A stretch of DNA of 64,000 nt from Fimenecus sp045631225 (GTDB lineage Bacteria; Bacillota; Clostridia; Oscillospirales; Acutalibacteraceae), in contig JAZQUG010000038.1 of NCBI GenBank assembly GCA_045631225.1, positions 1 to 64,000 of the forward strand. Direction: 5' to 3'. The notes below the pieces were generated by a model. That model had not been told where the DNA came from. It was given only the letters and a program-made list of their open reading frames with translations, and made no database searches. Shown piece after piece: positions 34,430-43,540 of the stretch. Both the position numbers and the translations under genes were made by a program. The number at the start of each line of letters is the position of its first letter. Position 1 is the first letter of the stretch.

Positions 34430-34553
34430 AAAATTTATTAATTTTTGTATAACAAAACGCAAAATTATTTTGATATATGTTATAGAAGGGTTCTATTTTA
34501 TTATAATTTTCATAATGAAAGATTAAATAATGTCTATAAAAATTCATTTTTTC

Positions 34554-34582
34554 TTGCTATTTTACGGATAATAAAATATACT
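34554..34582 (+). promoter_or_regulatory. Promoter of BspA-like gene 3
   Basis: TTGCTA (34554-34559), 17-bp spacer, TATACT (34577-34582). The surrounding ~170 bp nearly duplicate the cassette 1 promoter region. Confidence 0.75.
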
Positions 34583-34627
34583 TAAATTGAGAAAAATAAA
34601 TTTTTACATAAAGGAGGAAAAATTATT

Positions 34628-36991
34628 ATGAAAAAAACAAACAAGATTTTATCAGTTATCCTCGTAATTTTGATGGTTATAACCACCATCCCAATCACAG
34701 CAAGTGCAGAAACACCAACATCAGGTACTTGTGGTGATAATGCAACTTGGAATTACGATGAATCAACTTGCATATTAACCATTTCCGGTACAGGCGATAT
34801 GTATGATTACGAATACAATAACAGACCATGGGAAGTCTACGAAAATAAGATTAAAGAAGTGGTGATTGCTGATGGTATAACCTCAATTGGCATCCATGCA
34901 TTTGCATTTTTTTATAGTCTTACAAATATAATAATTCCTGATACTGTCACCAAAATTTCTAATAGCGCAATATATGCTTGTGATGCTCTTACAAACATAT
35001 TGATTCCTTATGGTGTATTGATAATTGACGATGAGGCTTTTACATATTGTAGGAGCCTTACAAGCGTTATAATTCCTGATAGCGTAGAAATAATCGGTAA
35101 ATATGTTTTTTATCAGTGTGAAAATCTCGAGAGTATAACAATCGGTAAAAGTGTAAAATCAATCGGCAATAACGCATTTGATAGGTGTTCTAAACTCGTT
35201 GAAATAACAATTCCGGATGGTGTAACATCAATTGGTAATAGTGCTTTTTCAAACTGTTCTGCACTCACTGAAATAGATATTCCTGAAAGTGTAAAATCAA
35301 TTGGAGAAGAAGCTTTTTCCTGTTGTTTTAATCTGCAAAACATAACAGTTGATAGCAACAACCAATACTATTCAAATGATGAATACGGTGTTTTATTTAA
35401 TAAAGATAAGACAACTTTGATTAAGCATCCTTATGGCAATGTCAGATTACACTATGCAATACCGGATAGTGTAACAACACTTGGTAAAAATGCTTTTTCC
35501 GGTTGTAGTTTAGAAAGTATAATAATTCCTGATGGTGTAACAATTATAGGAGATAAAGCCTTTGATTCTTCTTGTATAAAAAATATAGTGCTTCCGGAAA
35601 GTGTTACAACAATCGGAGAATCCGCCTTTTATGGATGTGAAAATCTTAAAGAGATTGTTATCCCTGATTCCGTAACTTCACTTGGTCGCAGAGTATTTTA
35701 TGAATGTAAGAGTCTTTCAAAGGCAACAATTGGTAATGGAATTACAATAATTGATGAATTTATTTTTAGCAAGTGTTCTAATCTTGCAAGCATAAATATT
35801 TCTGATAGTGTAACAGAAATTTGTGATTTTGCATTTGCTAATTGTAATAATCTGAGAAATGTTTACTATGCAGGAACAAAAGAACAATGGGAATCAATTC
35901 CAATTGGTTCTAACAATACCGCACTTCTTAACGCTACTATTATATGTGATATGAGTTATGTGGAACAGCCGGATGAGACATATCCTAAAACAGGAACTTG
36001 TGGTGAAAATCTAACATGGAGTTTTGATGTTGCTACGGGCACATTGACTATTTCCGGTACAGGAGATATGTATGACTATGATGGAAACACCGTTCCGTGG
36101 TGCAATTACTATAAAGAAGTTATAAAGGAAGTTATTATAAATAATGGTGTGACTTCAATTGGCTCAAACGCATTTGGATGTTGTTATGCCCTTAATAAGG
36201 TTACAATGTCTGACGAAATAACAACAATCGGAGAGAGTGCCTTTAACCATTGTGAAAGTTTGATTGAAATTGATATTCCTGATAGTGTAATAGTAATTGA
36301 AGAAGATGCATTTTATGGATGTTCAAGACTTAAATCAATTACAATTCCTGAAGGAGTAACAACAATTGGGAATTCCGCATTTGCATACTGTAACAACCTT
36401 ACTAACGCCAAGCTTCCGGATAGTCTTACAGTAATTAGTGAAGAAATGTTTTTTAATTGTCCTCAGCTTTCAAATGTAAAATTGGGTAAATATGTAACAG
36501 CAATTGAAACGCTTGCATTTGGTGAATGTAGCTTAACAAAAGTATCGTTACCTGTTACTTTAACAAAAATGAGTCTTGAGGCATTCCATGGTTGTATCGA
36601 TTTAGATGATATTTATTATGCTGGTACAAAACAACAATGGCAAGCGATTGAAACATATGATTTATCCTTAACTCCATGGACTACTGTAACAATTCATTAT
36701 AATTATTGTGAGCATAACTATAAATCAGTAGTAACAGCACCAATCTGTACAGAACAGGGCTACACCACATACACTTGTGAATGTGGTGATAGTTATGTAA
36801 GTGATTATGTAAATGCAACAGGACACTCTGATAAGCACAATGACGGAATATGTGATGTTTGTGAAACACAGCTTTGTGACCATGATTGTCATAAAGAAGG
36901 CATAGCAGGTATCATATGGAGAATCATAAACGTATTCAATATGCTCTTTGGATTAAATAAAACTTGTGATTGTGGTGTAGTACACTATTAA
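34628..36991 (+). CDS. Secreted BspA-like leucine-rich-repeat protein 3
   Basis: 787 residues. Signal peptide 1-27 (MKKTNKILS..., ASA/E). A 'SGTCGDNATWNYDEST..LTISGTGDMYDY' module (~34-62) precedes a long run of ~23-residue LRR_5 repeats (~70-430), interrupted near 235-275 by a DSNNQYYSND..GVLFNKDKTTLIKHP stretch typical of BspA proteins. A second module (~456) and second LRR block (~490-690) follow, then a single Cys-rich repeat (APICTEQGYTTYTC) and the shared tail from ~749. It has the most LRR and fewest Cys-rich repeats of the three. A surface or secreted binding protein is likely. Its 3' end and flank match gene 2 while its promoter flank matches gene 1. Confidence 0.9.
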   Translation: MKKTNKILSVILVILMVITTIPITASAETPTSGTCGDNATWNYDESTCILTISGTGDMYDYEYNNRPWEVYENKIKEVVIADGITSIGIHAFAFFYSLTNIIIPDTVTKISNSAIYACDALTNILIPYGVLIIDDEAFTYCRSLTSVIIPDSVEIIGKYVFYQCENLESITIGKSVKSIGNNAFDRCSKLVEITIPDGVTSIGNSAFSNCSALTEIDIPESVKSIGEEAFSCCFNLQNITVDSNNQYYSNDEYGVLFNKDKTTLIKHPYGNVRLHYAIPDSVTTLGKNAFSGCSLESIIIPDGVTIIGDKAFDSSCIKNIVLPESVTTIGESAFYGCENLKEIVIPDSVTSLGRRVFYECKSLSKATIGNGITIIDEFIFSKCSNLASINISDSVTEICDFAFANCNNLRNVYYAGTKEQWESIPIGSNNTALLNATIICDMSYVEQPDETYPKTGTCGENLTWSFDVATGTLTISGTGDMYDYDGNTVPWCNYYKEVIKEVIINNGVTSIGSNAFGCCYALNKVTMSDEITTIGESAFNHCESLIEIDIPDSVIVIEEDAFYGCSRLKSITIPEGVTTIGNSAFAYCNNLTNAKLPDSLTVISEEMFFNCPQLSNVKLGKYVTAIETLAFGECSLTKVSLPVTLTKMSLEAFHGCIDLDDIYYAGTKQQWQAIETYDLSLTPWTTVTIHYNYCEHNYKSVVTAPICTEQGYTTYTCECGDSYVSDYVNATGHSDKHNDGICDVCETQLCDHDCHKEGIAGIIWRIINVFNMLFGLNKTCDCGVVHY

Positions 36992-37010
36992 TTTAATATG
37001 TAAACTTTTC

Positions 37011-37122
37011 AGGCTCCCCTTGTCAGGGGAGCTGTCTTTTTTACAAAAAAAGACTGAGGGGTAGTCAATCTCTCCCTCAGTCTCACTTCGTTCGACAGCT
37101 CCCTCGTCAGAGGGAGCCTTAA
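37011..37122. repeat. Two palindromic repeats after BspA 3
   Basis: The first (37011-37062) has GGCTCCCCTTGTCAGGGGAGC, GTCTTTTTT..AAAAAAAGAC and TGAGGGGTAG. The second (37068-37120), in opposite orientation, has CTCTCCCTCAG, CTCACTTCGTTCGACAGC and TCCCTCGTCAGAGGGAGCC. The first palindrome probably also terminates BspA 3. Confidence 0.8.
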
Positions 37123-37140
37123 TAATTTTGTGCAGTTTTC

Positions 37141-37464
37141 TTATTTAACAAGATTCATAACAGTAAGCACTGCGCCTGCGTCACCGTCAACAGTAACCTT
37201 ACCCTTATTGTACGCTTCAATCGGGTCAAGCTTACCATCAACAAGCTTCATAAGGTTTGTTGGGTTAACAGTTACAATAGCGTGTCTGTCATAGTATTCA
37301 TAAGGCTCAACATTAACATTGTGGTCCTTAACCTCAATATAGAAAATGCCGTTTACATTTTTGCCTTCAAGATTAATCTGCAATGCAACTACGCCGTCGA
37401 TAGCAGAAGCATCCACATCTGCAAACTTAGCCTTAACCTTTGCTACAACCTGTTCGTATGTCAT
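37141..37464 (-). CDS. SCP2 sterol-binding-domain protein
   Basis: 107 residues resembling a stand-alone SCP2 domain: an ALQINLEGKNVNGIFYIEVKDHNVNV beta region, DRHAIVTVNPTNLMKLVDGKLDPIEAYNKGKVTVDGD typical of the SCP2 C-terminal half (LxxGxLDPxxAxxxGKxxVxGD), and an MNLV-type end. The domain forms a hydrophobic pocket for lipids; the ligand in bacteria is unknown. GGAG lies shortly before its start on the minus strand (~37475). It is alone, convergent with cassette 3. Confidence 0.88.
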   Translation of the reverse strand: MTYEQVVAKVKAKFADVDASAIDGVVALQINLEGKNVNGIFYIEVKDHNVNVEPYEYYDRHAIVTVNPTNLMKLVDGKLDPIEAYNKGKVTVDGDAGAVLTVMNLVK

Positions 37465-37677
37465 GGCTTTTCACTCCTTATTTTATTTTTTTATATTTTA
37501 TCATAAATCTTGTTTTCTTGCAAATGAAAGAGGTAGTCCGTTTTCAGTGAATTTCGTCAAAAAATCAACTTTAATTTCCCTAATATCAAATTAAATTTAA
37601 ATATATTAGATAAAAAATATATGAAAATAGATTTATAAATAGCAATCTGTACAAAAATAAAAAAATATAAAAATTTA

Positions 37678-37706
37678 ATGACAAAAATACTGTTTTGTAG
37701 TATAAT
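37678..37706 (+). promoter_or_regulatory. Promoter of the alpha/beta hydrolase gene
   Basis: ATGACA (37678-37683), 17-bp spacer, TATAAT (37701-37706). The -35 box coincides with the first in-frame ATG of the reading frame, so translation must start downstream. Confidence 0.7.
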
Positions 37707-37749
37707 CTATCTATTAATATGCAGAAGTATGCATTTTGGAGGGAAAACT

Positions 37750-38691
37750 ATGGCATTGGTAAGAAAAGAAGCTTATTTTAACTCATCAAACGGAAAAAAT
37801 AAAATAAGAACTTTAATCTGGGAAGACGATGAATTAACACCTATCGGTATCGTTCAGTTGGCTCATGGTATGGCTGAGCATATCGCAAGATATGACGAGT
37901 TTGCACGCTATTTGGCAGCAAATGGTTTTGTTGTTTGCGGTAACGACCATTTAGGTCACGGAAAGAGCATTGAAGACCGTTATCAGATTGGTTATATGGG
38001 TGATTATAACGGTGATAAGCGTCTTGTTGACGATATGCATATCCTCACAAAAATCATGAAAAAAAGAAATCCCGATATCCCATATTTTCTTTTTGGTCAT
38101 TCGATGGGTTCATTCTGTGCAAGAATTTATGCTGTTCATTTCGGCTATGAGCTTAACGGCTTAATTCTTTGTGGTACAGGTGATATGCCTGACATTATCA
38201 ATGCAGGTGTTGACATTATCGATGCACTCGTAAGTAAGTACGGTCTTATGAGAAGAGTTGACAAGATGGCAGAAATTATGAACAAAGGTTTCTCAATGCT
38301 TGGTACTGATAAAGAAAGTTCACTTGCCTGGCTTTCTGAAAATGCTGAAAATCGTCTTGCATATTCAAATGACGAATTCTGTGGTTTTACATACACACTT
38401 GCAGGTTATCGTGATATTTACAATATTATGCGTGAAGCTTGTGACTCTGATTGGGCGTTCCGTGTTCCGAAGGACTTGCCAATTATGATTATTTCAGGTG
38501 CAAATGACCCTGTCGGTATGAACGGTAAAGGCGTTTTAGCTGTTGCTGACAGATTAGTTTCTGCAGGTATTGAGCCAACAACAATTCTCTATCCCGGAAT
38601 GAGACACGAAATTACAAATGAAACTGAACGTGAAGTTGTTTTCAAGGATGTTGTTTCATTTTTACTCTCAATTTACACTAAGGAAGTATAA
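37750..38691 (+). CDS. Alpha/beta hydrolase, monoacylglycerol lipase/lysophospholipase-like
   Basis: 313 residues of the serine-aminopeptidase S33/monoglyceride lipase group. Features: VQLAHGMAEHIARYDEFARYL (oxyanion HGM, ~34-54), GNDHLGHGKS, the nucleophile FLFGHSMGSF (Ser ~116), a helical cap region and a C-terminal ISGANDPVG (Asp) and YPGMRHEITNE (His). ATG 37750 follows TTTGGAGGGAAAAC; the upstream frame lies in the promoter. miaB begins 2 bp after its stop, so they may be co-transcribed. Substrate is not determined. Confidence 0.88.
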   Translation: MALVRKEAYFNSSNGKNKIRTLIWEDDELTPIGIVQLAHGMAEHIARYDEFARYLAANGFVVCGNDHLGHGKSIEDRYQIGYMGDYNGDKRLVDDMHILTKIMKKRNPDIPYFLFGHSMGSFCARIYAVHFGYELNGLILCGTGDMPDIINAGVDIIDALVSKYGLMRRVDKMAEIMNKGFSMLGTDKESSLAWLSENAENRLAYSNDEFCGFTYTLAGYRDIYNIMREACDSDWAFRVPKDLPIMIISGANDPVGMNGKGVLAVADRLVSAGIEPTTILYPGMRHEITNETEREVVFKDVVSFLLSIYTKEV

Positions 38692-38693
38692 TT

Positions 38694-40103
38694 TTGACAA
38701 ATTTTGTATCAAACGAACAAATCGAATTACAAAAGAATATAGCAGGTGAGGTAAGTGAGCTTCTCCTCCATCGCCATGGTAACACACCAAAAGCGTTTGT
38801 TCATACTTATGGTTGTCAGGGTAATGTTGCCGACAGTGAAAGAATCAAAGGACTCCTTTCCTTAATGGGTTACGAGATGACCGAAGAAAAGGAAGAAGCT
38901 GACTTAATCCTTTACAACACCTGTGCAATCCGTGAACACGCTGAGGACAGAGTTTTCGGTAATGTAGGTGCAATCAAGAAGTTAAAGCAATCAAATCCTA
39001 ACCTTATTATTGCACTTTGTGGTTGTATGATGCAGCAGGAGCATATCCGTGAAAAGCTTTACAAAAGCTATCCGTATGTTGATATTGTTTTCGGTACTCA
39101 TAATCAATATATGATACCTGAAATTTTCAAAAAATATCTTACACGAGGAAAACGGGTATTCTCAGATATGACTGAAACAAATCCTGTGGCAGAGGGTATC
39201 CCTGCTATTCGTGACAATTCTGCAAAGGCCTGGCTACCTATTATGTACGGTTGTGATAATTTCTGTACTTACTGTGTTGTGCCTTATGTCCGTGGCAGAG
39301 AGAGAAGTCGAAAATCAGCGGATATTATTGCAGAATTCAAGCAGATAGTTGCCGAAGGTTATAAGGATATTACGCTTCTTGGTCAGAATGTCAATTCATA
39401 TGGTAAGGGACTTGAGGAGGACATAAATTTCTCAAAACTTATCCGTAAGCTTAATGACATTCCCGGTGACTTTACAATACGATTTATGACCTCACATCCA
39501 AAGGACTGTACAAAAGAGCTTATCGACACAATCGCTGAATGTGAAAAAGCATCAAAGCATATTCATCTTCCTGTGCAATCGGGCAATAACAGAGTTTTAA
39601 AGGAAATGAATCGTCGATATACCCGTGAAAAGTATCTTGAACTTATAAATTATGCAAAAGAGAAAATCGAGGGACTTTCTCTTACAAGTGATATAATCGT
39701 TGGATTCCCGGGTGAAACTTATGAGGAATTCTCTGACACGTTGTCACTTATAAAGGAAGTTGGATATACCTCACTTTTCACATTTATTTTCTCAAGCAGA
39801 AAGGGTACAAAGGCATCACTTATGGATGACGTAGTACCTTATGAAGAAAAAAGCAAATGGTTTAAAGAACTGTGTGACCTGCAAGAGAATATTGCAAGTA
39901 CACATAGTGCAGATATGAACGGTAAAACCTACCGTGTACTCTGTGAGGGTGACAGCAAAACTCTCGATGGTTATCTGGCAGGTAGAACCGATGGTAATGT
40001 TATTATTGAATTTCCGTCTGACGACAAAAGTTTAGTTGGCAAATTCTGTCGTGTAAAAGTGACAGAACCGTTAAACTGGTTAGTCAGAGGAGAATTAGTA
40101 TAA
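38694..40103 (+). CDS. miaB: tRNA-2-methylthio-N6-dimethylallyladenosine synthase MiaB
   Basis: 469 residues, radical SAM methylthiotransferase acting on i6A37. Features: FVHTYGCQGNVADSERIKG (~36-54), YNTCAIREHAEDRVFGN (~82-98), CGCMMQQ, and the radical SAM GCDNFCTYCVVPYVRGRERSR (~182-202). A TRAM domain closes the protein. The TTG start has AAGGAAG 8-9 nt upstream. miaA (46475), which makes its i6A substrate, lies further downstream. Confidence 0.95.
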   Translation: MTNFVSNEQIELQKNIAGEVSELLLHRHGNTPKAFVHTYGCQGNVADSERIKGLLSLMGYEMTEEKEEADLILYNTCAIREHAEDRVFGNVGAIKKLKQSNPNLIIALCGCMMQQEHIREKLYKSYPYVDIVFGTHNQYMIPEIFKKYLTRGKRVFSDMTETNPVAEGIPAIRDNSAKAWLPIMYGCDNFCTYCVVPYVRGRERSRKSADIIAEFKQIVAEGYKDITLLGQNVNSYGKGLEEDINFSKLIRKLNDIPGDFTIRFMTSHPKDCTKELIDTIAECEKASKHIHLPVQSGNNRVLKEMNRRYTREKYLELINYAKEKIEGLSLTSDIIVGFPGETYEEFSDTLSLIKEVGYTSLFTFIFSSRKGTKASLMDDVVPYEEKSKWFKELCDLQENIASTHSADMNGKTYRVLCEGDSKTLDGYLAGRTDGNVIIEFPSDDKSLVGKFCRVKVTEPLNWLVRGELV

Positions 40104-40135
40104 TAAAAAAGTAAAAATAAAGGAGCAAAAACAAA

Positions 40136-40564
40136 ATGTCACTCGAAAAACTTACAAGAGAACTTGGTAAAGCAATTCAGCAGGATGAAAGATATCTTGC
40201 AATGCAGAAAGCAATTGAGGCTAATGAAAAGGATACAGCACTCAACGAGCTTATGAGCAAAATCCAGCTTATTCAGGTTTCATACCAGCACGAAGCATCA
40301 AAGGAAGAGCCAAACGAAGAAAAGATGAAGGCTTATGATGAAGAATTCCGTGGTGTTTACACAGAAATCATGATGAATCCAAATATGCAGGCTTATGAAA
40401 AAGCAAGACAGGATATCGACGAGCTTATGAATTACCTTACAGGTATTCTTGCTATGTGTGTAAACGGTGATGATCCTGACACATGTGACCCTAAGGCACA
40501 TCAGTGTGGTGGCGACTGCTCAGGTTGTCATTGCGACTGTGGCGACGAAGGCTGCTCACACTAA
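40136..40564 (+). CDS. YlbF/YmcA-family protein with Cys-rich C-terminal tail
   Basis: 142 residues. Residues 1-105 are helical and match the YlbF family (AIQQDERYLAMQKAIEANEKD, LMSKIQLIQVSYQ, NPNMQAYEKARQDIDELMNYLTGIL). In Bacillus, YlbF/YmcA/YaaT form an Fe-S complex that affects RNase Y, competence and biofilm. The last ~35 residues are unusually rich in Cys and His (CVNGDDPDTCDPKAHQCGGDCSGCHCDC...): ten Cys, fitting a metal-binding tail. Placed between miaB and mutS, as often in Clostridia. AAAGGAGC precedes the start. Confidence 0.88.
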   Translation: MSLEKLTRELGKAIQQDERYLAMQKAIEANEKDTALNELMSKIQLIQVSYQHEASKEEPNEEKMKAYDEEFRGVYTEIMMNPNMQAYEKARQDIDELMNYLTGILAMCVNGDDPDTCDPKAHQCGGDCSGCHCDCGDEGCSH

Positions 40565-40579
40565 TTAACAAAAGAATTG

Positions 40580-40638
40580 CTTGCCTCCCTCTGACGAGGG
40601 AGGTGGCAACGCGTTAGCGTTGACGGAGGGAGAGAAAA
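40580..40638. repeat. Palindromic intergenic repeat
   Basis: GCCTCCCTCTGACGAGGGAG, GGTGGCAACGCGTTAGCGTT and GACGGAGGGAGAG, the same type as at 5241. A hairpin-forming CAACGC/GCGTTG lies inside. Confidence 0.82.
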
Positions 40639-40679
40639 TCTCCTTCACAAAATCTGACTATTAAGAAGGAATTACTGAT

Positions 40680-43286
40680 ATGGCACTTTCACCAATGATG
40701 CAACAATACTTTCAAATAAAACAGAATTATGAAGACACCATATTAATGTTCCGTCTTGGTGACTTTTATGAAATGTTCTTTGATGATGCTAAAACAGCAT
40801 CAAAAGAGCTTGAATTAGTTCTTACAGGTCGTGACTGTGGTGAAGAAGAAAGAGCACCTATGTGTGGTGTTCCTTTCCATAGTGCTGACGGATATATTGC
40901 AAGACTTGTCGGAAAGGGTTATAAGGTTGCAATCTGTGAGCAGATGGAAGACCCTGCAACTGCAAAGGGCATTGTCCGTCGTGATGTTATCCGTGTTATA
41001 ACACCCGGTACTGTAATTGAAAGTTCAATGCTTGATGAATCAAAGAATAATTATCTTGCATCTGTTTGTGCATCTGACGGTAATGTTGGTATGTGCTTTA
41101 TCGATATTTCAACAGGCGAGGTCAATTTAACAGAATTTAATGAAAATATTGAACAAAGAGTAATAAATGAAATGGGAAGATATCTTCCGACAGAAATTAT
41201 CCTTAACAAGCAAGTTGTTTCATTTAATTCTCTTTCTGATTTCATATCAAAAAAACTTGAAGCGTCTGTTGAGCTATTGATTGAAGAATTCGAATTTTCT
41301 AATGCTGAAAACATCTGCAAAGAGCATTTTAATACAAGTGATTTAGGGACAATCTCTTTAAATCAGCGTGATACTGCTGTTTGTGCTTTAGGTGCAGCAC
41401 TTTCTTATCTTCGTTCAACTCAGAAACGAGATTTGGAAAACATCCGTAATGTAAACTTCTATACTGATGCAAAGCTAATGAGCCTTGGTATTTCTGCAAT
41501 AAGAAATCTTGAACTTCTTGAAACAATGCGTGACAGGGACAAAAAAGGTTCACTTCTCTGGGTGCTTGATAAGACAAAAACTGCAATGGGAAAGCGTATG
41601 CTTCGTTCATTTATTGAACGTCCTCTTTATGATTGTGTTGAGATTTCAAAACGACTTAATGCGGTTGATGAGCTTTTCAAAAATACTGAGCTTCGTGAGG
41701 GCGAAACTGAGCTTTTAATAGGCGTTTACGATATGGAACGCCTTATGACAAGAGTTGTATATAACACAGCCAATGCAAAGGAGCTATTATCTCTCAAATC
41801 AACACTTGAAAAGTTACCACAGCTTAAAGAAAATCTTAAAACTGCAAACAGCAATCTTCTTAAATATATTTACAACGAAATCGATGTTTTGGAGGATGTA
41901 TGTTCACTTATTGACGTAGCAATCAAGGATGATGCACCATTTTCTGTCCGTGAGGGTGGAATGATTAAAGACGGCTTCAATAAAGAACTTGACGAGCTTC
42001 GTGACATTGTAAATGGTGGTAAGAGTATTCTTGCAAAGCTTGAAGCAGATGAGCAGGAAAAAACAGGCATCAAAAAGCTAAAAATAGGATACAACAAAGT
42101 ATTCGGTTACTATTTTGAAGTCCTCAATTCATATAAAGAATTAGTTCCTGATACATATATAAGAAAACAGACACTTTCAAACTGTGAAAGATATATTACA
42201 GAAGAACTTAAAACTCTTGAAACAAGAGTCCTTGGTGCACAGGAAAGAATTGTAGGTCTTGAATATGAGATTTTCAATTCTATCCGTAAGAAAATCGCAG
42301 GTGAGTATTTAAGAACTCAACGAACAGCACATGCTATTGCACTTTTAGATGTTCTCTGTTCATTTGCAACAGTTTCAGTTAATAATAATTACACAAGACC
42401 GGATATCAATGATAAAGGTGTTGTAAGAATTTCTGAGGGCAGACATCCTGTTGTGGAAGCATTGCAGAAAAAGACAATGTTTGTGCCTAATGATACATTG
42501 CTTGATTGTGAAGACAACAGAATGGCTGTTATCACAGGTCCTAATATGGCAGGTAAATCTACATATATGCGACAAATTGCAATTATTGTTCTTATGGCAC
42601 AAATGGGTTGCTTTGTACCTGCAAAATCAGCGGATATTGGTATTGTTGACAGCATTTTCACTCGTGTTGGTGCATCTGATGATTTAGCTTCAGGTCAGTC
42701 AACATTTATGGTTGAAATGAATGAGGTTTCCGAAATTCTTAAATATGCAACAAAGAACAGCCTTATTATCCTTGACGAAATCGGCCGTGGTACATCTACC
42801 TTTGACGGTATGAGTATTGCCCGTTCAGTTGTTGAATATATTGCTGATAAAAAGAAAATCGGTGCAAAAACTCTTTTTGCAACTCATTATCACGAATTGT
42901 CAGAGCTTGAGGGCACTGTTGATGGTGTTAAAAACTACAATATCGCAGTTAAAAAACGTGGTGATGATATTACATTCTTAAGAAGAATTGTCCGTGGTGG
43001 TGCTGATGGCTCTTATGGTATTGAGGTTGCTAAACTTGCAGGTGTACCTGACAATGTAATTAAAAGAGCTAAAGTAATACTTAAAACACTTGAAGACAAT
43101 GACCTTATGAAGCCTAAAATGGTTACTGAAATTCCGGAAGAAAAAGAACCTGAAATCCAGATATCATTTGAGTCAAATTCAAGAGAATATATTATGGACA
43201 GACTTCGTACAATTGATATAAATACATTAACCCCAATCGAATCAATGGGACTTCTTTACGAACTCATTGATAAAGCAAAAAATTAA
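40680..43286 (+). CDS. mutS: DNA mismatch repair protein MutS
   Basis: 868 residues. Mismatch-binding N-terminus has FRLGDFYEMFFDDA (Phe-x-Glu wedge, ~25-38) and APMCGVPFHSADGYIARL. The ATPase domain has ITGPNMAGKSTYMRQ (Walker A, ~620-634), SIFTRVGASDDLASGQSTFMVEM and SLIILDEIGRGTSTFDGMS (Walker B and signature), THYHEL. Full family length. A short MutL-interaction/dimer C-terminus ends GLLYELIDKAKN. Preceded by AAGGAATT. mutL follows 1.3 kb downstream with three small genes in between. Confidence 0.97.
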   Translation: MALSPMMQQYFQIKQNYEDTILMFRLGDFYEMFFDDAKTASKELELVLTGRDCGEEERAPMCGVPFHSADGYIARLVGKGYKVAICEQMEDPATAKGIVRRDVIRVITPGTVIESSMLDESKNNYLASVCASDGNVGMCFIDISTGEVNLTEFNENIEQRVINEMGRYLPTEIILNKQVVSFNSLSDFISKKLEASVELLIEEFEFSNAENICKEHFNTSDLGTISLNQRDTAVCALGAALSYLRSTQKRDLENIRNVNFYTDAKLMSLGISAIRNLELLETMRDRDKKGSLLWVLDKTKTAMGKRMLRSFIERPLYDCVEISKRLNAVDELFKNTELREGETELLIGVYDMERLMTRVVYNTANAKELLSLKSTLEKLPQLKENLKTANSNLLKYIYNEIDVLEDVCSLIDVAIKDDAPFSVREGGMIKDGFNKELDELRDIVNGGKSILAKLEADEQEKTGIKKLKIGYNKVFGYYFEVLNSYKELVPDTYIRKQTLSNCERYITEELKTLETRVLGAQERIVGLEYEIFNSIRKKIAGEYLRTQRTAHAIALLDVLCSFATVSVNNNYTRPDINDKGVVRISEGRHPVVEALQKKTMFVPNDTLLDCEDNRMAVITGPNMAGKSTYMRQIAIIVLMAQMGCFVPAKSADIGIVDSIFTRVGASDDLASGQSTFMVEMNEVSEILKYATKNSLIILDEIGRGTSTFDGMSIARSVVEYIADKKKIGAKTLFATHYHELSELEGTVDGVKNYNIAVKKRGDDITFLRRIVRGGADGSYGIEVAKLAGVPDNVIKRAKVILKTLEDNDLMKPKMVTEIPEEKEPEIQISFESNSREYIMDRLRTIDINTLTPIESMGLLYELIDKAKN

Positions 43287-43345
43287 CACGCGTAGTGGCA
43301 GGCTATCACGCCTGCATACAAATAAAAGTGATAGGAGCATTGACA

Positions 43346-43534
43346 ATGAAAAAATTCAACGAATACACATTCGGAATAATATTCTCAATAGTCGGTATAA
43401 TTGCAAGTATCGGAGTAATTGCCTTAAAACTTTTCAACAAGGAAAACATCGCAATAGGTATTCTTTTACTCATTGCTTGTATAGGTATGTTAGTAATCAA
43501 CATCAAACAAAAGAAAGACAACAAACCTGACTAA
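43346..43534 (+). CDS. Small two-helix membrane protein
   Basis: 62 residues, MKKFNEYTFGIIFSIVGIIASIGVIALKLF..., with two hydrophobic segments (~8-27 and ~34-52) and a charged C-terminus (KQKKDNKPD). ATG 43346 follows GATAGGAGCATTGAC; a longer frame from 43295 overlaps an inverted repeat after mutS and is less likely. No recognisable family. Confidence 0.6.
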   Translation: MKKFNEYTFGIIFSIVGIIASIGVIALKLFNKENIAIGILLLIACIGMLVINIKQKKDNKPD

Positions 43535-43540
43535 TCTTGT

